Assembly (NCBI GenBank): GCA_024741835.1
Contig: JAENRP010000168.1
Coordinates: 1-64,000, forward strand
Length of the DNA: 64,000 nt
Origin: Diplocarpon mali
Taxonomy: Eukaryota > Ascomycota > Leotiomycetes > Helotiales > Drepanopezizaceae
Reading direction: 5' to 3'
Below the pieces are notes generated by a model, which saw only the letters and a program-made list of their open reading frames with translations, was not told where the DNA came from and ran no database searches. Every line of letters begins with the position of its first letter. Within the stretch, counting starts at the first letter, position 1. A program made the position numbers and the translations under genes. Below are positions 11,880 to 24,266 of the stretch, piece by piece.

Positions 11880-13880
11880 ATTGCCAAACATCATAGTCCG
11901 TATGTGGGCTTTGTGTACAGAAAATTGCCAAGATCGATCCCCTCGAAACTTCCTCGCGTTGCAGTCAGGTGAGCTTTTGTGGTCCGGCACATTGTTGCGC
12001 TCTTATCACTTTAGAATTGTTCTCAAGACACCACCTCAGTCTTGCCATGCCAAAAAGCAGAGATTTACTTTTTATCGCAGGGTTCTGAGGATCCGAGGTC
12101 AATGAAGCTCATATTTTGACACCTGATTCTCGCTCTTCTCCATGGTTACGAGGATAGTAGCGGTGTTTTTTTGTCATGCGATTCAGACTTGGACGGAGGG
12201 TGATGCAATGTTCCAGGTGCCTCGGTTTTCTTCTTCATTCCCATCACATCCTTATGTGTACTAGAGAACCTCTACCAGATAATACGCTCCATCTTCCCCT
12301 CATTCAAAGCCTTTCACACCCGCAAACTTCAGCCGGGATAAGAATCTCAGAAATAATCGCCCGTTCTCCGGGTTTCAGCGCGTTGTAAAGCAATGTCATG
12401 ATAATGTTTCAGCTCTTGAACGTCTGACATCTTTAGCAACTGCTTGGAGCCTCGGGCTGCTGATGCGATGGTGTCTGTGCCGGCCTTGGTCTTTATGATG
12501 GATAACGCCTGCTCTTTTGAGCCGGTTCAACTCTCAGAGCTGCCTTGAAAATGGACTGTGTAGTCGTGGAAAGAATATCAACAGGAGAGCGAGATGTTCA
12601 TAGCCTTTAGAAGAAGACTGCAGATCCTTCCTATCCATTGCCAAGTGCTGTCGCTCAGAATAGTCACGGCGTACTACCAAACCGTTCATACGTGTCTAAG
12701 CCTCGCGTTGCCCAGAAAGGCTGCGATTTGCATGCAGTATTAGCCAACTCGTATTAGCCCATTGTCCTGTTCACTGTAAAAGAAGACGTTTGATACTTTC
12801 TCCCGCGAGTGAGCAGCCAAGGAAAATTATTCTCTTTCTGAAACTTGTACTACTTTTACTGATATGTATATTACATTTAGATCTTACCTATAATATAAAT
12901 CAATATCTCTATACATGCGCATCCAAACAACTAAGCGCTGAAATCGGCATCTGCATGTATCACTGGTCAAATCCGTGTTTTGAAATGACTATTTCTTGGC
13001 TTCTCATAAATTAACAACTTCAAATTTGAGCTAATCTTTAGACATATCTATGACTAGTCCTTGCTAATGGAGAAGACTTAGCGGCTTTCATATTGCAGAG
13101 TTCTCATTACTACTATATCATGCTCGAATGCAAAGACGATTCTCTTGTGGGAAATAGCCGTTCGGCTTGTAGCAGTAAGCGCTGACTGTGGTAGATCACC
13201 CGTATTCTGACAAGGGACGCTATCATACCAAGAGTCATTAGATCACTTACGGGGCTTGGTTTAGCATGCGTCTATACTGCCAGTATGATACTTCGTAACT
13301 AGGAGAGTCGGTGAGTGTATATGGAACGGCCAGTAATCTGTGACCGTATCAGTAACCCAAGCCTTTATATTGTATTGGTGTGGTATAGTCGGATCCAGCA
13401 GCCGAGTAGATGTAAATCACGTACTTTGCGATACTTGTCGGATCTGGCACAAGGACAGCGACTCGTAATTCGTATGGCTCTCATGAGGGTAACTTGGAAG
13501 GGAGAATCTCAAATCGAATTGCTGACATTAAAGCATACATTCTTACATGTAGCTTGAGTTTTATCCTATGGGAAAAGTCTGCCCGTCTCGTCTTCGAAAA
13601 GATAAATGGACGTGAGTCGGGCTCTTATGCAAACCCGGCCAAGAATTATATGTACGCAACGAACACAGCACAATCTACACATGGGGTACAGCTTCAATCA
13701 TCAACCGAAGCTCATGACTTGACTGGGCGTGATGCACCAGTTCTGCCCACTCTGCCGAGTAAACATCCTATTTCCCAACGAAGGTTTCACCGCCAATCTT
13801 TTACAACTTGCAATTCAAAGCTTATTGCGCCATGAGGAGCCTCAGGCGCTGAGGCCTCTGAGGACTGGCTTATGTAATAT
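11880..13880. other. Transition DNA after the NADH dehydrogenase gene
   Basis: Two kilobases of intermediate base composition with only short frames (longest about 113 codons at 13,494-13,835 plus) and no recognisable motif. The first part should hold the 3' UTR and terminator of the NADH dehydrogenase gene. From about 12.8 kb the DNA becomes AT-richer, and from about 13.86 kb it is continuous with the RIP-mutated compartment. Confidence 0.45.
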
Positions 13881-14534
13881 ACCCCTAAAGTGGCCACGGA
13901 GCACTTCTATAAAGGGAGCTCAGATATATAGTTAGAGTAGAATTTTATAAGCTTCTGCTACTATTAGGAATCCACCTTTAAATATAGTACTATAGTTATT
14001 AGCACTATTCGCGACTCTTAGGAGCAAACGATTAAAAATCCATTGTGTTTAAAGGCTTTTTAAAGAGGTTTTACTACTATTTTCATCTATTCTCCCTCGC
14101 CTATACGCATTATACGACCTGACTCGACGTTCTAATACTCCTAGCTAATCAATAGAACCTATACTCCCTACTATTCCAGTTAATATAAGCGAATACTAGC
14201 AAAAAGAAGCTTAGGAGCTTAGCTCTAATAGAGTTATGCTTTAGGATAGGAAGTTATAGCGCATTTAGTACGCTAAGCTAGAGTTTTAGGCCGAATTTCT
14301 ATAGCTCTAGAAGTATATAGAAAAGCTAAGATAGGTTAATAACCCTGAACTATATGCTATAGAAATGGGAAATCAAGCTCCGCTTTATAAGAATAAAGCT
14401 CTATATCTGCTAGATCTAGAAATAGAACCGCCGTAGCTTGAAAAAATAGTAGAAGGATAGGACTAGAGAATATTGCAAAGCTACTGCGAGTTATACTAAT
14501 AGTAGGAAGCTACTAATTAATAAACGCCAGCTTT

Positions 14535-15366
14535 AGTACTACTTATAAAGACAATAGCTAAAGATGTAAAGCTAGAGTATAAAATGGCAGTAACGCAATA
14601 TAATCTTATAATAGAAGCGTAGAAAAGGAATAGGAGCTCCTATACTTAGTTATACCGTTGGATTACTAAGATAGTACACCCTATGCTACTTTAAGTAGTA
14701 TAATATGACTATAAGGAAGCGGGGAAACTATTAATTCAATAGATCGTAGAGCACTTGCGCAAGGAACTAGCCCCCTTTAAGGTTAGTATAATAGAATTAA
14801 TTCGGGAAGACTATAATAATAAGCTCTTTGAAATAAGGAGTAGCAAAGTAGAACCGAAGACCTGGCTTACTAGCTTTAGGAAGATCTACTAGGAAGTACA
14901 AACGTATAGAATCCTAGAGGTTTAAGGCTCCCTTGCGATTATGAAGTTTCTATAGTTAGTTTACTACTAGGCTCTTATTTAATCCTAGTAGACCTAGGCA
15001 AAGCTTATTAGAAATAATAAGCTAAGTCTAAAGTATAGAAAAGATATAGTCTACTATATCAATTGGTTCTTAAGCTTAATAGAGCAAAGCCTTGCAAGCT
15101 CCTTATTAAAGGCAACCCTTAGAGTATACGCCTTGCTTAAAGGAGTAGGCGATTATACTAATCTAGGAGCATTAAGTAAAGGCAAGGCGAAGAAGACTCT
15201 TAAGGGGAGCGTTAAAAAGTGCCCTTGCCCCTAGGTTAAAAATCACTTCTAGAACCCAGAGGAGTATAATAGGCTGAAATACGCCTTAACTAGCTGTGGT
15301 GCGGTCGGCTGGAGGGCCTTTATTAGGTCGCTTAAGAGGCTTGCAGAAGTAGGAGAAGATAATTGA
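14535..15366 (+). pseudogene. Degraded Copia gag remnant with zinc-knuckle-like motif
   Basis: Read through TAA/TAG, the plus strand gives a Gag-like helical region (KTWLTSFRKIY at about 14,850). A Cys-rich stretch at about 15,219-15,285 follows, of the form C-x-C-x5-H-x6-E, then NRLKYALT. This resembles the C-x-C..H..C Gag knuckle of fungal Ty1/Copia elements that ends in a YALTG-like motif. The frame closes at a TGA (15,364-15,366). It points opposite to the adjacent element E pol, so it is probably the stump of another Copia element cut by E. I could not find its LTR or pol. Confidence 0.5.
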
Positions 15367-16966
15367 TTATATTGTTTTCTAATATATATATGGTAAGGAG
15401 ACTTCGGAAAGAAAAGGGAGAGTCTATGACTTAGCAGAATTATATAAAGGGTCTTTAGAATAAGTAGAGACTCCGCCTATTCTATATAATATACCCCTTA
15501 ATTAGGCGATGCTCTTAGAATCGCTTAGCTATATAGATAAAATAAAGGAAAGAATAGCAGTTATAAAGAAAAGAGGCTCTATCTTATATATTGCCTTTCC
15601 AAAGGTCGTTCCTTTTAGAATAAGAAGGGTTGCTATAAGTAATAAGTGCGCTTAGGAATCTTCGCGATTTTATACTAATACTCTATTAGGCTTTCTATAG
15701 AGTATTTCTATTATAAAGGTTCTCCTTCCTTTCTTTTAAAAATAACCTTCCTTTATTATTTATAAATATTATCTTTATATTAATAATTTTTAAATATAAA
15801 AGGAACTTCTACTTATTATAGCCTTAGCCGCCCTTATAAAGTAAGACCTTTAAAGTCCTTATACCTTATATTATACTAACTTTGCGCTAAGTCGCTAGCG
15901 CTCCCTTAGGAGCTGCTACCTTAGCGCGCTTATCCTAGCGCCTACTAAGTAATAAGCCGCCGCTGCTATTGCTCCTGCTGCTGCTGCTGCTACTACTGCT
16001 GCCGCTGCTAAAGAGCCCCGCCCCTACTACGCGTCGTATACCTAAGCCTATAATAAAGCGCGATAACGCATATATATATTATATTATATATAAGAGTATT
16101 AGTAATCTCGATTATTAGTACTTTAATAGTACCTTTAATATATATTACATTTATTATATAATATTAAGTAATAGCTGCTAATAGGCTAGCAGACCTCTTC
16201 TTGCCTCTTAAGAGGCTATTATATCGGCCTATGCCTGCGGTGCCTTTAAGGAGAAGGTAGCGCTACTACTTAATATAGTAAAAGGTACGCTTTAAAGCTT
16301 CTATAGTACGTTTTATTAAGTCTTATTAAGTTTTAAACTAATTTTAAAAGATAGGAGCAATTGGACTTTAGTATTAAAAGGGCTTACTACTCCTACGAGT
16401 AGTAGTACTACTGCCTCCCTTGCTCTTAGTATACTATTCCCGTTTGCTCCCAGCCCCTTTAGCTTAGACCTATTTGCCCTTGCTATCGCTACTGCCGCTC
16501 CTATCCCCTTTGCCTCTACTATCGCAGCTACTGCTATAGTCTCCTTATTCGTTTCCTTAGCCTTTGCTATCGCCGCACCTATCCTTACCCCTACCGCCCT
16601 TGCCCTTGCCGCCCTTATCGCTGCACCCTTTACTATCGCCCCTGCTATTACTAGTATATTTGCTAGCAGGCCTTTGGCTAAGGGAGTGCTAGTAGGCCTC
16701 TCTTAAAAGGAGATCTATATAAAGCTTATAGCTATAGCGTCTTAGCTTTTAGCCTTAGCTAAAAGAATCTAAAAGAGGGTTGCGCCTTATAATAGTAGCT
16801 TAAGAACATTACCTATTTTGTATTTTTAAAAAAGGAGAAGCTTTTATAATATGCTTTATAAAAGAAAATAAATAAACGTAATTATAAAAGAGTAAGAGCT
16901 TATAAGTATAAGTCTTTTAGTAATAAGTAACTACTTGCTAGTAAGTGCGAATTACTAAACGATTAT
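15367..16966. other. Unresolved decayed retroelement DNA with Ala-rich simple sequence
   Basis: This should contain the 3' end and 3' LTR of element E (minus) and its junction with the gag remnant on the left. The partner LTR of E is not in the window, so the boundaries cannot be set. A GCT/GCC trinucleotide run lies at about 15,958-16,010. A longer region of GCC/CTT/GCT words at about 16,420-16,650 gives Ala-rich translation on either strand. No other feature is supported. Confidence 0.4.
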
Positions 16967-18449
16967 TTAAAAGCTCTAAAGGTTTAATAAACGAATGAAG
17001 CTTTTAAACTTCTAGCGGTTTAGGTTCTTAATAAGCCTATTTGCATATATCTTCCTAATAAGAAGGTAGATTATTTAAAAGCTTCCTTTTTAGTACTTTT
17101 AGCAGATTTATATATTATTAATTTCGATATATTAAAGGCTTATCTTAATCTTCTTATTCTTTATAATAATTAGCCGAATTGTCTATTAATTATTATAATA
17201 TATATTCTATTTAAAGAGGGAGTCTATGCGAATCTTCTTAAAGAGGCGTTTTATAGCTATTATCTCCTTTATAGTAGAAACTATACTATAGAGTTCTACT
17301 TTAGTAAAAGAAAGCGTAATAGTCGCTTAGCGATTCGCTTTTTAAATAATCAGTCCTTTAAATAAGAAGAAGATATATCTTTAAAAGGATTTGCAAGTCT
17401 CTTAGTTATCTTTAAAAGAAGTATTTAAAAAAGCGATCAATTAGTATTCCTTAGCCTTAAAGCTATAAGCAATTCTTAAAAAGCGTATACTATATAAGTA
17501 TTAAAGCGTCTAGTCTATAGCTAAGAGGTGCTTAGAGCTTGGATTAGTTAAGAAGAAAGATAGTTAAAAGGCTGCGAATATAATATTTAGGCGTATTATA
17601 ATCACTATATAGAAAATAGAGCTTATTTTCTTTTAATACTCCTTTACCTTTTTTAAGAAAGCTTACCTTAAGTTTTTAATAAACTCCTTCTTTAGCAATA
17701 GAGTATTAGGCATTCTCTTTATATTAGTTCCAAACTTTTAAGCGATCTTCTTAATATAAGTATTATAAATTAAAGAGATCCTCTTTACCTTCTTATTTTA
17801 AATAATCCTTACTTTAAGGAACTAGGAGATATCTTTTATAATAGTAAGCTTATATGCCCTCTTTAGGTCTTTAATTAAATAAGTCGCTTAATCTAGGTTA
17901 AAGGCCTTATATAACACTTGAATATTATTGATATAAAATACTATAAAGATTATATAATCCTTTATTATAAAAATATAAGGCTCCTTACTTAGTAGCTTAA
18001 GTTAAAGGCCCTTAAGTATTCTTGCGAAGTTCCTATACTATAGTGCTAGAGAGTCTTTTAGCTTATAAAGCGCGCGGTCCAGTTCTACTATTATACTAAG
18101 GCGCTTGAATCCATTTAATAGGAAGTATATGATTAAAGCACTCCTTAGGTCTTTAAGAGCGTTAATAAACGCATTAATGATATCGAACTGCTTACTTCTA
18201 TATTAAAGTACGCAGCAAGCGCTATTAGTACTTTAAAAGACCTTACTATAAGTATAGCTATATAAGTTAAGAAAATTGAAGCTTTATCTTAAAGATCCCT
18301 TTATATAACTAGCTATAATTAGCACTTTAGAAGCTTGCTAAAGCTATTAACCTTATAGGTAAAAACCCATTTTAATAATATTAGCAGAGGCTTTGAGTAG
18401 TCCTTTTGTATAATTCTTTAGTAACTTTGAGATTCTAAATTCCTAATCT
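16967..18449 (-). pseudogene. Element E reverse transcriptase and RNase H (decayed)
   Basis: The minus strand reads as a textbook fungal Copia RT. There is a QFDIINAFINALKD block (canonical D-x-x-x-A-F-L-N), then ELDRALYKLKDSLALWYRN (canonical RALYGLKQSPRLWY) and IIFIVFYINNIQ (canonical YVDDL, the Asp codons mutated to Asn). RNase H follows, with QLIAFLNTSFKDNQE, KANRQATITLSFTKVEFYS and NRQKFKSFIRLLNLQSF before a stop at 16,967-16,969. The Asp-to-Asn losses are the G-to-A changes expected from RIP and would kill catalysis. Confidence 0.85.
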
Positions 18450-18454
18450 CCTAA

Positions 18455-18753
18455 TGTAGGTTCTATACCGGTAATCGATATTCATATAAATATAGTTGAG
18501 TACTTATTATTAAAAAGAATCTATTATAATATCTGTCTATCTCTATATAATTGAGATAGTACCTTTATACCTATAAATGTCCTCCTTCTTATAGTCCCTC
18601 TTAGCTGTATATAGATATCCTTCTAAGGTCCTTTAGCTGAATAGCCGTCTGAAATATATATAAAATCCCTTATATCGCATATGGTATAGCTATATAAGAT
18701 GACCCTAGGAATAAGGGCAGCTTGCCTCCTATATAGGAATCTGCGTACTAATA
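18455..18753 (-). repeat. Element B LTR, left (3' LTR)
   Basis: It matches 31,016-31,304 plus 54,855-54,864 over its full 299 bp with mainly C/T and G/A differences. It starts TGTAGGTTCTATACC and is preceded by the CCTAA duplication. Confidence 0.9.
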
Positions 18754-19656
18754 CTAGTAGTACTTTCTTTTAAAAAGACCTTTTCAACTCGCATAAGGAA
18801 GTATATAGAATAGGTATATAATAAAGGCAGATTGGTAGCAAATAATCAAATAGTAATAAAGAATAAAATAGTAAAGATAAATAGCTTAATAGTAAAAATA
18901 AGTGTAATAAGTGATAAAGACAGTATATAAGAAGTAGAATAGTAAAAATAAGGTCAAATAGTAAAGAGGGAAAGGAAAGGTATTTAAGTGATAGAAGCAA
19001 TTTAAAGTCTTTATTCGAGCCTTATAGTAGTGCGATTATAGTCCGGTTGCGTTCTAGTAGGTTCGAGACTCTTTATTAAAAAGTTATCTAAAGTTATAAT
19101 CTACTATAGCTATAAATTATAATAATCTATAAAAGGGAAAAGAAGGGCCTTTAAAAAGGTATATATATCAAGCTTCCCTCCTCCCTTAATCTTTTAACTT
19201 TAACTCCTACTTCTTATAAGTAGGTCGATTCCCCTTCTTACTTTTAAGTTAATTAACCCTTTAGTAGATCTTATCCTATATTATCTTATTACTAATATTA
19301 TTATTATTAGTAAGTGCCCTAATAGTTAGCCGACCCCCTTTAATATATATATCGCTAACTTAGATAGTGCTTGAATGCAACTTAGAAGATCTGCCTAAGG
19401 CCTTTCAAGTGCTATGCGTACGTTATACGTATATAATATTGAGAAAGGAGGCTAGTAAGAATAATACTAGCTATATATACGCCTTTAATACTCTTACTTT
19501 TAAGAAGTATAACTACTATATTGCGTAGTAGGTAAAGTATATCCTAGTAAGTGCCCTCTAATATCCTCTTGCTTTAATAACCTTTAATAGATATCCGTTC
19601 TAAATACCTATCTAAGCTTAGGATAAGTATATTATCCTTTAAGATACTTAGGTTAG

Positions 19657-19851
19657 TATTGAGCTTAAGTGAGTCGGCGCAGTAGGTAAAGGAGGCTTCT
19701 AGAGGTCGATGGTTGATATATTAGTAAGAGTTAGGGAAGGAAGGTTACCCCTTTCTTCCCTATAGCTATATACGTATCAATATCCTACTGACTAAGTAGT
19801 AGGGTCATATGATAATATATTAGAGTGATAGCTATATTACCTATCTTAATA
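19657..19851 (-). repeat. Element A LTR, left (3' LTR)
   Basis: 195 bp, aligned end to end with 24,267-24,461. About 17 differences, all transitions, mostly T or A here against C or G in the other copy. The polypurine tract on the minus strand, near AAGTAAGGG, lies directly inside it at about 19,852-19,860. Confidence 0.93.
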
Positions 19852-20079
19852 CCCTTACTTAAACCTTACTCCGATTGACCTATAGTTGGGAAAATAATAA
19901 TTATCCTTTTGCGCTAATCCAACTCTTAGGTATCTTTCTAAATTAAAAACAATTAATTAATAGTAACCTTTATTAAAATCACCAATCCTACTTATAGGGT
20001 AGGACTAGGAGTCAAATTTCCAAAAGCGTTCCTTTATAAGACTATATAACTTGACTCGTAGGGCGGGCCTAGGAGTCGT

Positions 20080-21300
20080 CCTTAAGCTTATTAAGCCCTT
20101 ACTATCTTCTATAACCTTAGTATATCTTTAAATGCTTCGAACTTTGCAACCGTCTCTAGTGGCTTTGTAAATCCATCTGCTATTATTCGATCGGTTAGGA
20201 TATAGGTAATCGATAACTTGTTCTTTATAATAAGGTTGTAAATAAAGTAGTAGGCGATATCGATATATTTCGATCGCTTATGCAAGTGTGGATTCTTTAT
20301 AAGTGCAATCGCTTTTATATTATCTGCTTAAAGATTAATATAGTTCCTATTTTATCTAATATACTTAGCGAAACCTATATCTTTTAGAACTTAGGCGATC
20401 TATAATCCTTACTTGCAATTTAACGATATTAATATATATTCGGCCTTAGTGCTTGCAGTAGCTACTGATTTCTACTTCCTACTTTCTTATAATATAGGTC
20501 TGCTATATAGTACTACTACGCTTTTAGATATACTTTTCCGACCTTTTATATTTGCCTAATCGGAATTGGTATATACTTTAAGCTTTGCGCTTATATATTT
20601 TATTAGTCTATATCTCACCTTTTATATGATTATCGATCGAAGGTACCTTCTAAGTCGCTTGACTACATTCTTATATCAAATCGTCAGATCTTTTAAGTTC
20701 TGACTAAGTTGCTTAATAATAAAGGCGATATCTAGTCTTATATATACTATAGTATATATAATTGCTCTAATGTCCTATTAGTACTTCTTTAGATCTTCTC
20801 TTTGCTTATTTTCATTAGTAGGCTTTAACTTATTGTATTTTCCTTCGATTGGAGTACGCTTTAGCTTAAAGTTGGAAATATAAGTAGAGAGTCCTATTCG
20901 GTCTAGGATCTTCTCGATATACTGCTCTTAATCTAACTAGAGTTCTTAAGTAGAGCGGTTCCTTATAACGCAGATGCCGAGGATCTTATAAATTCCCTTT
21001 AGATCCTTAGTATTAAAACGTTTCCGAATTATTATAAAGAACCAATCTAATTAAGTAGTTGTCTTTATAGCTATAGTAATATTATTAATATATAATAGCA
21101 ACTTGATTCTACGCTTAGTATAGGTAAATAGATAAGGGTTAGCTAGGCTTTAAACGAATCCTATTTCTATTAAAGCAAAGCTGCATAAGAGGTTCTAATC
21201 ACAGGCTGATTGTTTGAGCCTATAGATACTGCAGAGTATATAAAAAGAGTGGCCAGCGCGTATAGGAACACCGTCAGGTCGGGAGAGAAAAATCCGTTCC
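20080..21300 (-). pseudogene. Element A reverse transcriptase (C-terminal part) and RNase H (decayed)
   Basis: On the minus strand RT begins near SRPDGVP and IYRLKQSACD (canonical LYGLKQSPRDW), then LLLYINNI (the YVDDI box with both Asp codons read as Asn). The connection domain follows (RAIIYTIVYIRLDIAF). RNase H has VYTNSD, RKSISKSVVVLYSRPI, KQKSVATASTKAEY, IALIKNPHLHKRSKYIDIAY and RIIADGFTKPLETVAKFEAF near 20,110. This is standard Ty1/Copia order. The N-terminal half of RT is missing (see findings). Two copies of the dispersed palindrome lie just after RNase H at 20,053-20,077 and 19,990-20,013. Confidence 0.85.
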
Positions 21301-21884
21301 TTCATAGTCGCTTCAGTAATGCCATTCTGGTAGGAACCTTCGTATATCACGGTTGGTTCGTAACGAACTCCTTATTTTGCCTATTTATCAAGCTTTGCCT
21401 TAATCTCTAATGCGTTATCAGACCTAATAGCTATTAGCTTTAACTAGGTCTAGCGTTCCTTTATTACTTTCCAAGTTTCCAGCTTTTTTATAAGCTTAGA
21501 TTTAGTCCTAGCGTAAATGGTCTATATCTACTAAGTGGAATTATCTACTATTTAAGAAAACTAATTATTTCCTTTGATTAAGGTTGTAAATAGTCTAATA
21601 GTATTAATAGATATTAGTGCTAGTATCGAATCTTTTTATAGATTAAGCTTAGTTCGCATCCGATTTCGAAGTTTTATCAGCTTGCAAATTCAGTATACTA
21701 AGCGATCCTTTAGTACTTAGATCTTCTATTTTAAAGTCAAAACCTTATATAGGCCCTTTAATTTCTCTAGCCTTAGATATATAAATCTTTTATATATTAG
21801 TTAATACCTTAATAGGCTTTTGGCTTCTAATAGCTTTAGTAGCCTATTATTAGTTAATGCTTTATTATTAGCAGCTAAAAAGGA
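21300..21884 (-). pseudogene. Element A integrase core fragment (decayed)
   Basis: The minus strand shows IRSDNALEIKAKLDK followed by GVRYEPTVIYEGSYQNGITEA. This matches the Copia integrase pattern of a second catalytic Asp in T/S-D-N-G-x-E-F and then Y-x-x-Q-N-G-x-x-E. The fragment runs straight into RT sequence at about 21,335 without the usual integrase C-terminus. Confidence 0.72.
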
Positions 21885-21918
21885 CTAGTAATAGTAGTTT
21901 AAGGTTTTGCCATTTTCT

Positions 21919-22341
21919 AGTTGTAAGCTTAGCTTAGGAGTCGTTTTTAATAAAACCGCAAGATCTACTCGCGGTCTTAGCTTAGGAGTCGATTTTTTAA
22001 AAATGGCAAGATCTACTTGCAGTCCTAGCTTAAGAGTCGTTTCTGCAAATTTCACTTGCGATCCTAGCCTAAGAGTCGTTATTAGCGAATTTGCAAAATC
22101 TACTTGCGGTCCTAGCTTAGGAGTTATTTTTATTAAATTCACTTATGATCTTAGCTTAAGAGTCACCTTTGAGGACACTTTGCAATTTACTTATAGTCTT
22201 GGCTTAGGAGTTATTTTCGCGAATTTTACTTGCAATCCTAGCTTAAAAGTCTATCTATTCTCCTTATCCTTACTTAATTATATTAAGGCAAAGAGTACAC
22301 TTTCCTTAAAGGAATCTACTTATAAGTCCGGCCTAGGAGTT
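21919..22341 (-). repeat. Array of nine in-frame palindromic repeats
   Basis: Nine copies of a 24-bp imperfect palindrome lie at 21,919-21,942, 21,967-21,990, 22,015-22,038, 22,054-22,077, 22,102-22,125, 22,141-22,164, 22,189-22,212, 22,228-22,251 and 22,318-22,341. Least mutated forms have arms near ACTCGCAGGC and GCCTGCGAGT. Spacers are about 15-66 bp and unlike each other. All nine are in one minus-strand frame, reading TPKLGPQVDFA, TLRLGSQVKFA, TLKLGLQVDLA, TPKLRPRVDLA and so on. They lie between protease and integrase, so would form a repetitive linker in the polyprotein. Confidence 0.9.
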
Positions 22342-22379
22342 AATTTCTATAATATCACTTTTAAAACTATATAAAGTCT

Positions 22380-24251
22380 ATCTTTGATTTTAGCTTTAAA
22401 GATCACTTTATAATTATTATTTATAAATTATATAAATTAATTATTGAAAACTCCTATATAATTCAACTTTATATAAATCTTATAGCTAGATAAAAGATTA
22501 ATACTTAAATTAAGTATAAAGAGAACATTTTATAAAAGGAAAGAAATGCTAGCGATATTTATCTTTATTATACCTATTGAGTCTATATATAACCTTCTAC
22601 TACCAACTTTAATAAAGCGCCTTTTTATTTTAATAAGCGAGCCTTTAAATAGGTAGGGTTTATCAGTTATATATGCTATACAATTAGTATTACTATATTA
22701 GTCGGATTCAAAGATCTTATAGAGATTGGCTTTTAAAACGTAGGCATCTTTATTATAATTATCATCTAAATTGTCGGAAGTGGATTTAAGTTCAAATAAC
22801 CTACTATTATTATTAAAGGTATTTGCTAAAGTTCTGGCTAAATAGCCTTTTCCTTTGCCTTTCTTTAGTAGTTGCAGCCTTTAGTAGGATAAGGGTAGTT
22901 TGCTTCTTAACTTCTACTTTAATTACTTCTTAATATTAAAGTTAGCGATTATATTAATCAGTTGCCTTTTAATTTCATAATTAGTAATATTATAAGTACT
23001 GTTATAGAAGTAGCATCCCTAATAAGCTTAAGGGCTTATCCCGCGCTCCTTCCTCTTCTTAAGCTTATTATTACCTTATAATGCAGCATTTGTTAATTTA
23101 AAGCGTCTTTTAAGGTCTTGCTTAATAGTTCGAAGGAGGTCGATCTTCTTATAAATCTTAAGGTTAGGTTAGATAAGAAGAGATTATTTTATAATAGCAA
23201 ACTTAAAAGGGAGGCTATTAAATAGGAAACTAAAAAGCTGAGTTTCCTTAAAAGTTATAGCTATCTTAGGATCTGCGGCTCTTACTCTCCTCCTTACTTT
23301 ACGTAGTATAGATTAGGTAGAGTTTATATTTATATTTATATCCTTGCTATCTTTGTCTTTTTTATATTAAAATAAAGTGATCTACTATAGTAGATGCTAG
23401 GTATTAAAGGCAATTGTCTAAGAGTATTTTGCCTTTAAAGTATCCTATCTTATCTTTATATTATTATAAACTCGAATAAAATCTCGATCTTTATCACTTA
23501 AACCTCTATTAATCTTAAGCTTGCATTTAGCTAAGGCTAGCCTATACTCTTTCTCCTTTTCTATATTTAAAATCTACCTTTAAGATTCTCAGTTATTATC
23601 TATTAAAGCTCTTAAGCTAAGCTTATTTAATATATTAGGCAAATCCTTAGCAGTTGTATTAGCTATTAAAGTAGAAGTAGACGAATTAATAGAAGGAGTA
23701 TAAGAGGCTATTCTTATATATTTAATAAGTGTCTTTTGAATCGCTATTTTAATACCTTTGCTTTTAAAGTAAAGCTTTAAATTGTCGAACTATTATTACT
23801 AATTCTTTCAAAAGAGTTAAAGGTCTTTAGGTCTAGTGTTTCGATCGGAATCGGAAGCTATTGCCATTTTAAATAGAATTGCATTTAAAATCAAATAAAT
23901 TAAATAGTTAAAGGCACTCCTCCTATCGAAAAGTCGAAATGATTAAATAGTAGGTATTATAGAAGTATTAAATAAGGAGGAAGTCCTCTTATCGAAAAGG
24001 GTTTTTAGGTTATAACGCAGGGAATCACACCTCTTATGAAACATAGTAAAGCAAAGAATCATACCTCTTGCAGTACTAAAGGGTTATAGAGCAAGGAATC
24101 ACACCTCTTATAATATAGGTTAGCTAAATAAGGAATTATACCTCCTATTCGCCGATTGCTCGCCTCTTACTATAAGTCTCGTTTAACTTCCTATTAATAG
24201 TTATAGCGCAAGTGCTTTCTAAGGGAAGTTAATAATCTATTATCGGTCTAG
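22380..24251 (-). pseudogene. Element A gag and protease (decayed)
   Basis: On the minus strand a Cys-rich stretch reading CYFCNSTYNITNYE at about 23,000 fits a Gag zinc knuckle (C-x2-C-x4-H-x4-C, with His and Cys codons mutated). The region after it, with ITDKPYLFKGSLIKIKRRFI and GRRLYI-like residues at about 22,620-22,700, resembles the Copia protease segment after D-S-G-A. The start of gag is not resolved. Adjacent upstream are the primer-binding site and 5' LTR. Confidence 0.6.
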
Positions 24252-24266
24252 CCGAGGCTTATAACC
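24252..24266 (-). other. Element A primer-binding site (half-tRNA type)
   Basis: The minus strand reads GGTTATAAGCCTCGG immediately next to the 5' LTR. GGTTATGAGCC is the complement of the anticodon-arm sequence of initiator methionine tRNA, which Copia-type elements use as a cut half-molecule. One G-to-A change would give the form seen. Confidence 0.7.

Noticed and set aside
17040..18450. Long plus-strand frame when TAA/TAG are read through
   Set aside because: The minus strand here is unmistakable Copia RT and RNase H. The plus frame is a shadow and shows how misleading openness is in RIP-mutated DNA.
18770..19000. Leu/Tyr-rich minus-strand frame of 76 codons
   Set aside because: Composition effect of AT-rich DNA near the end of element B. 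No homology visible.
21919..22341. CRISPR array
   Set aside because: Regular short palindromic repeats with unique spacers superficially fit, but this is eukaryotic retrotransposon DNA, the spacers vary from 15 to 66 bp, and repeats and spacers form one protein frame.
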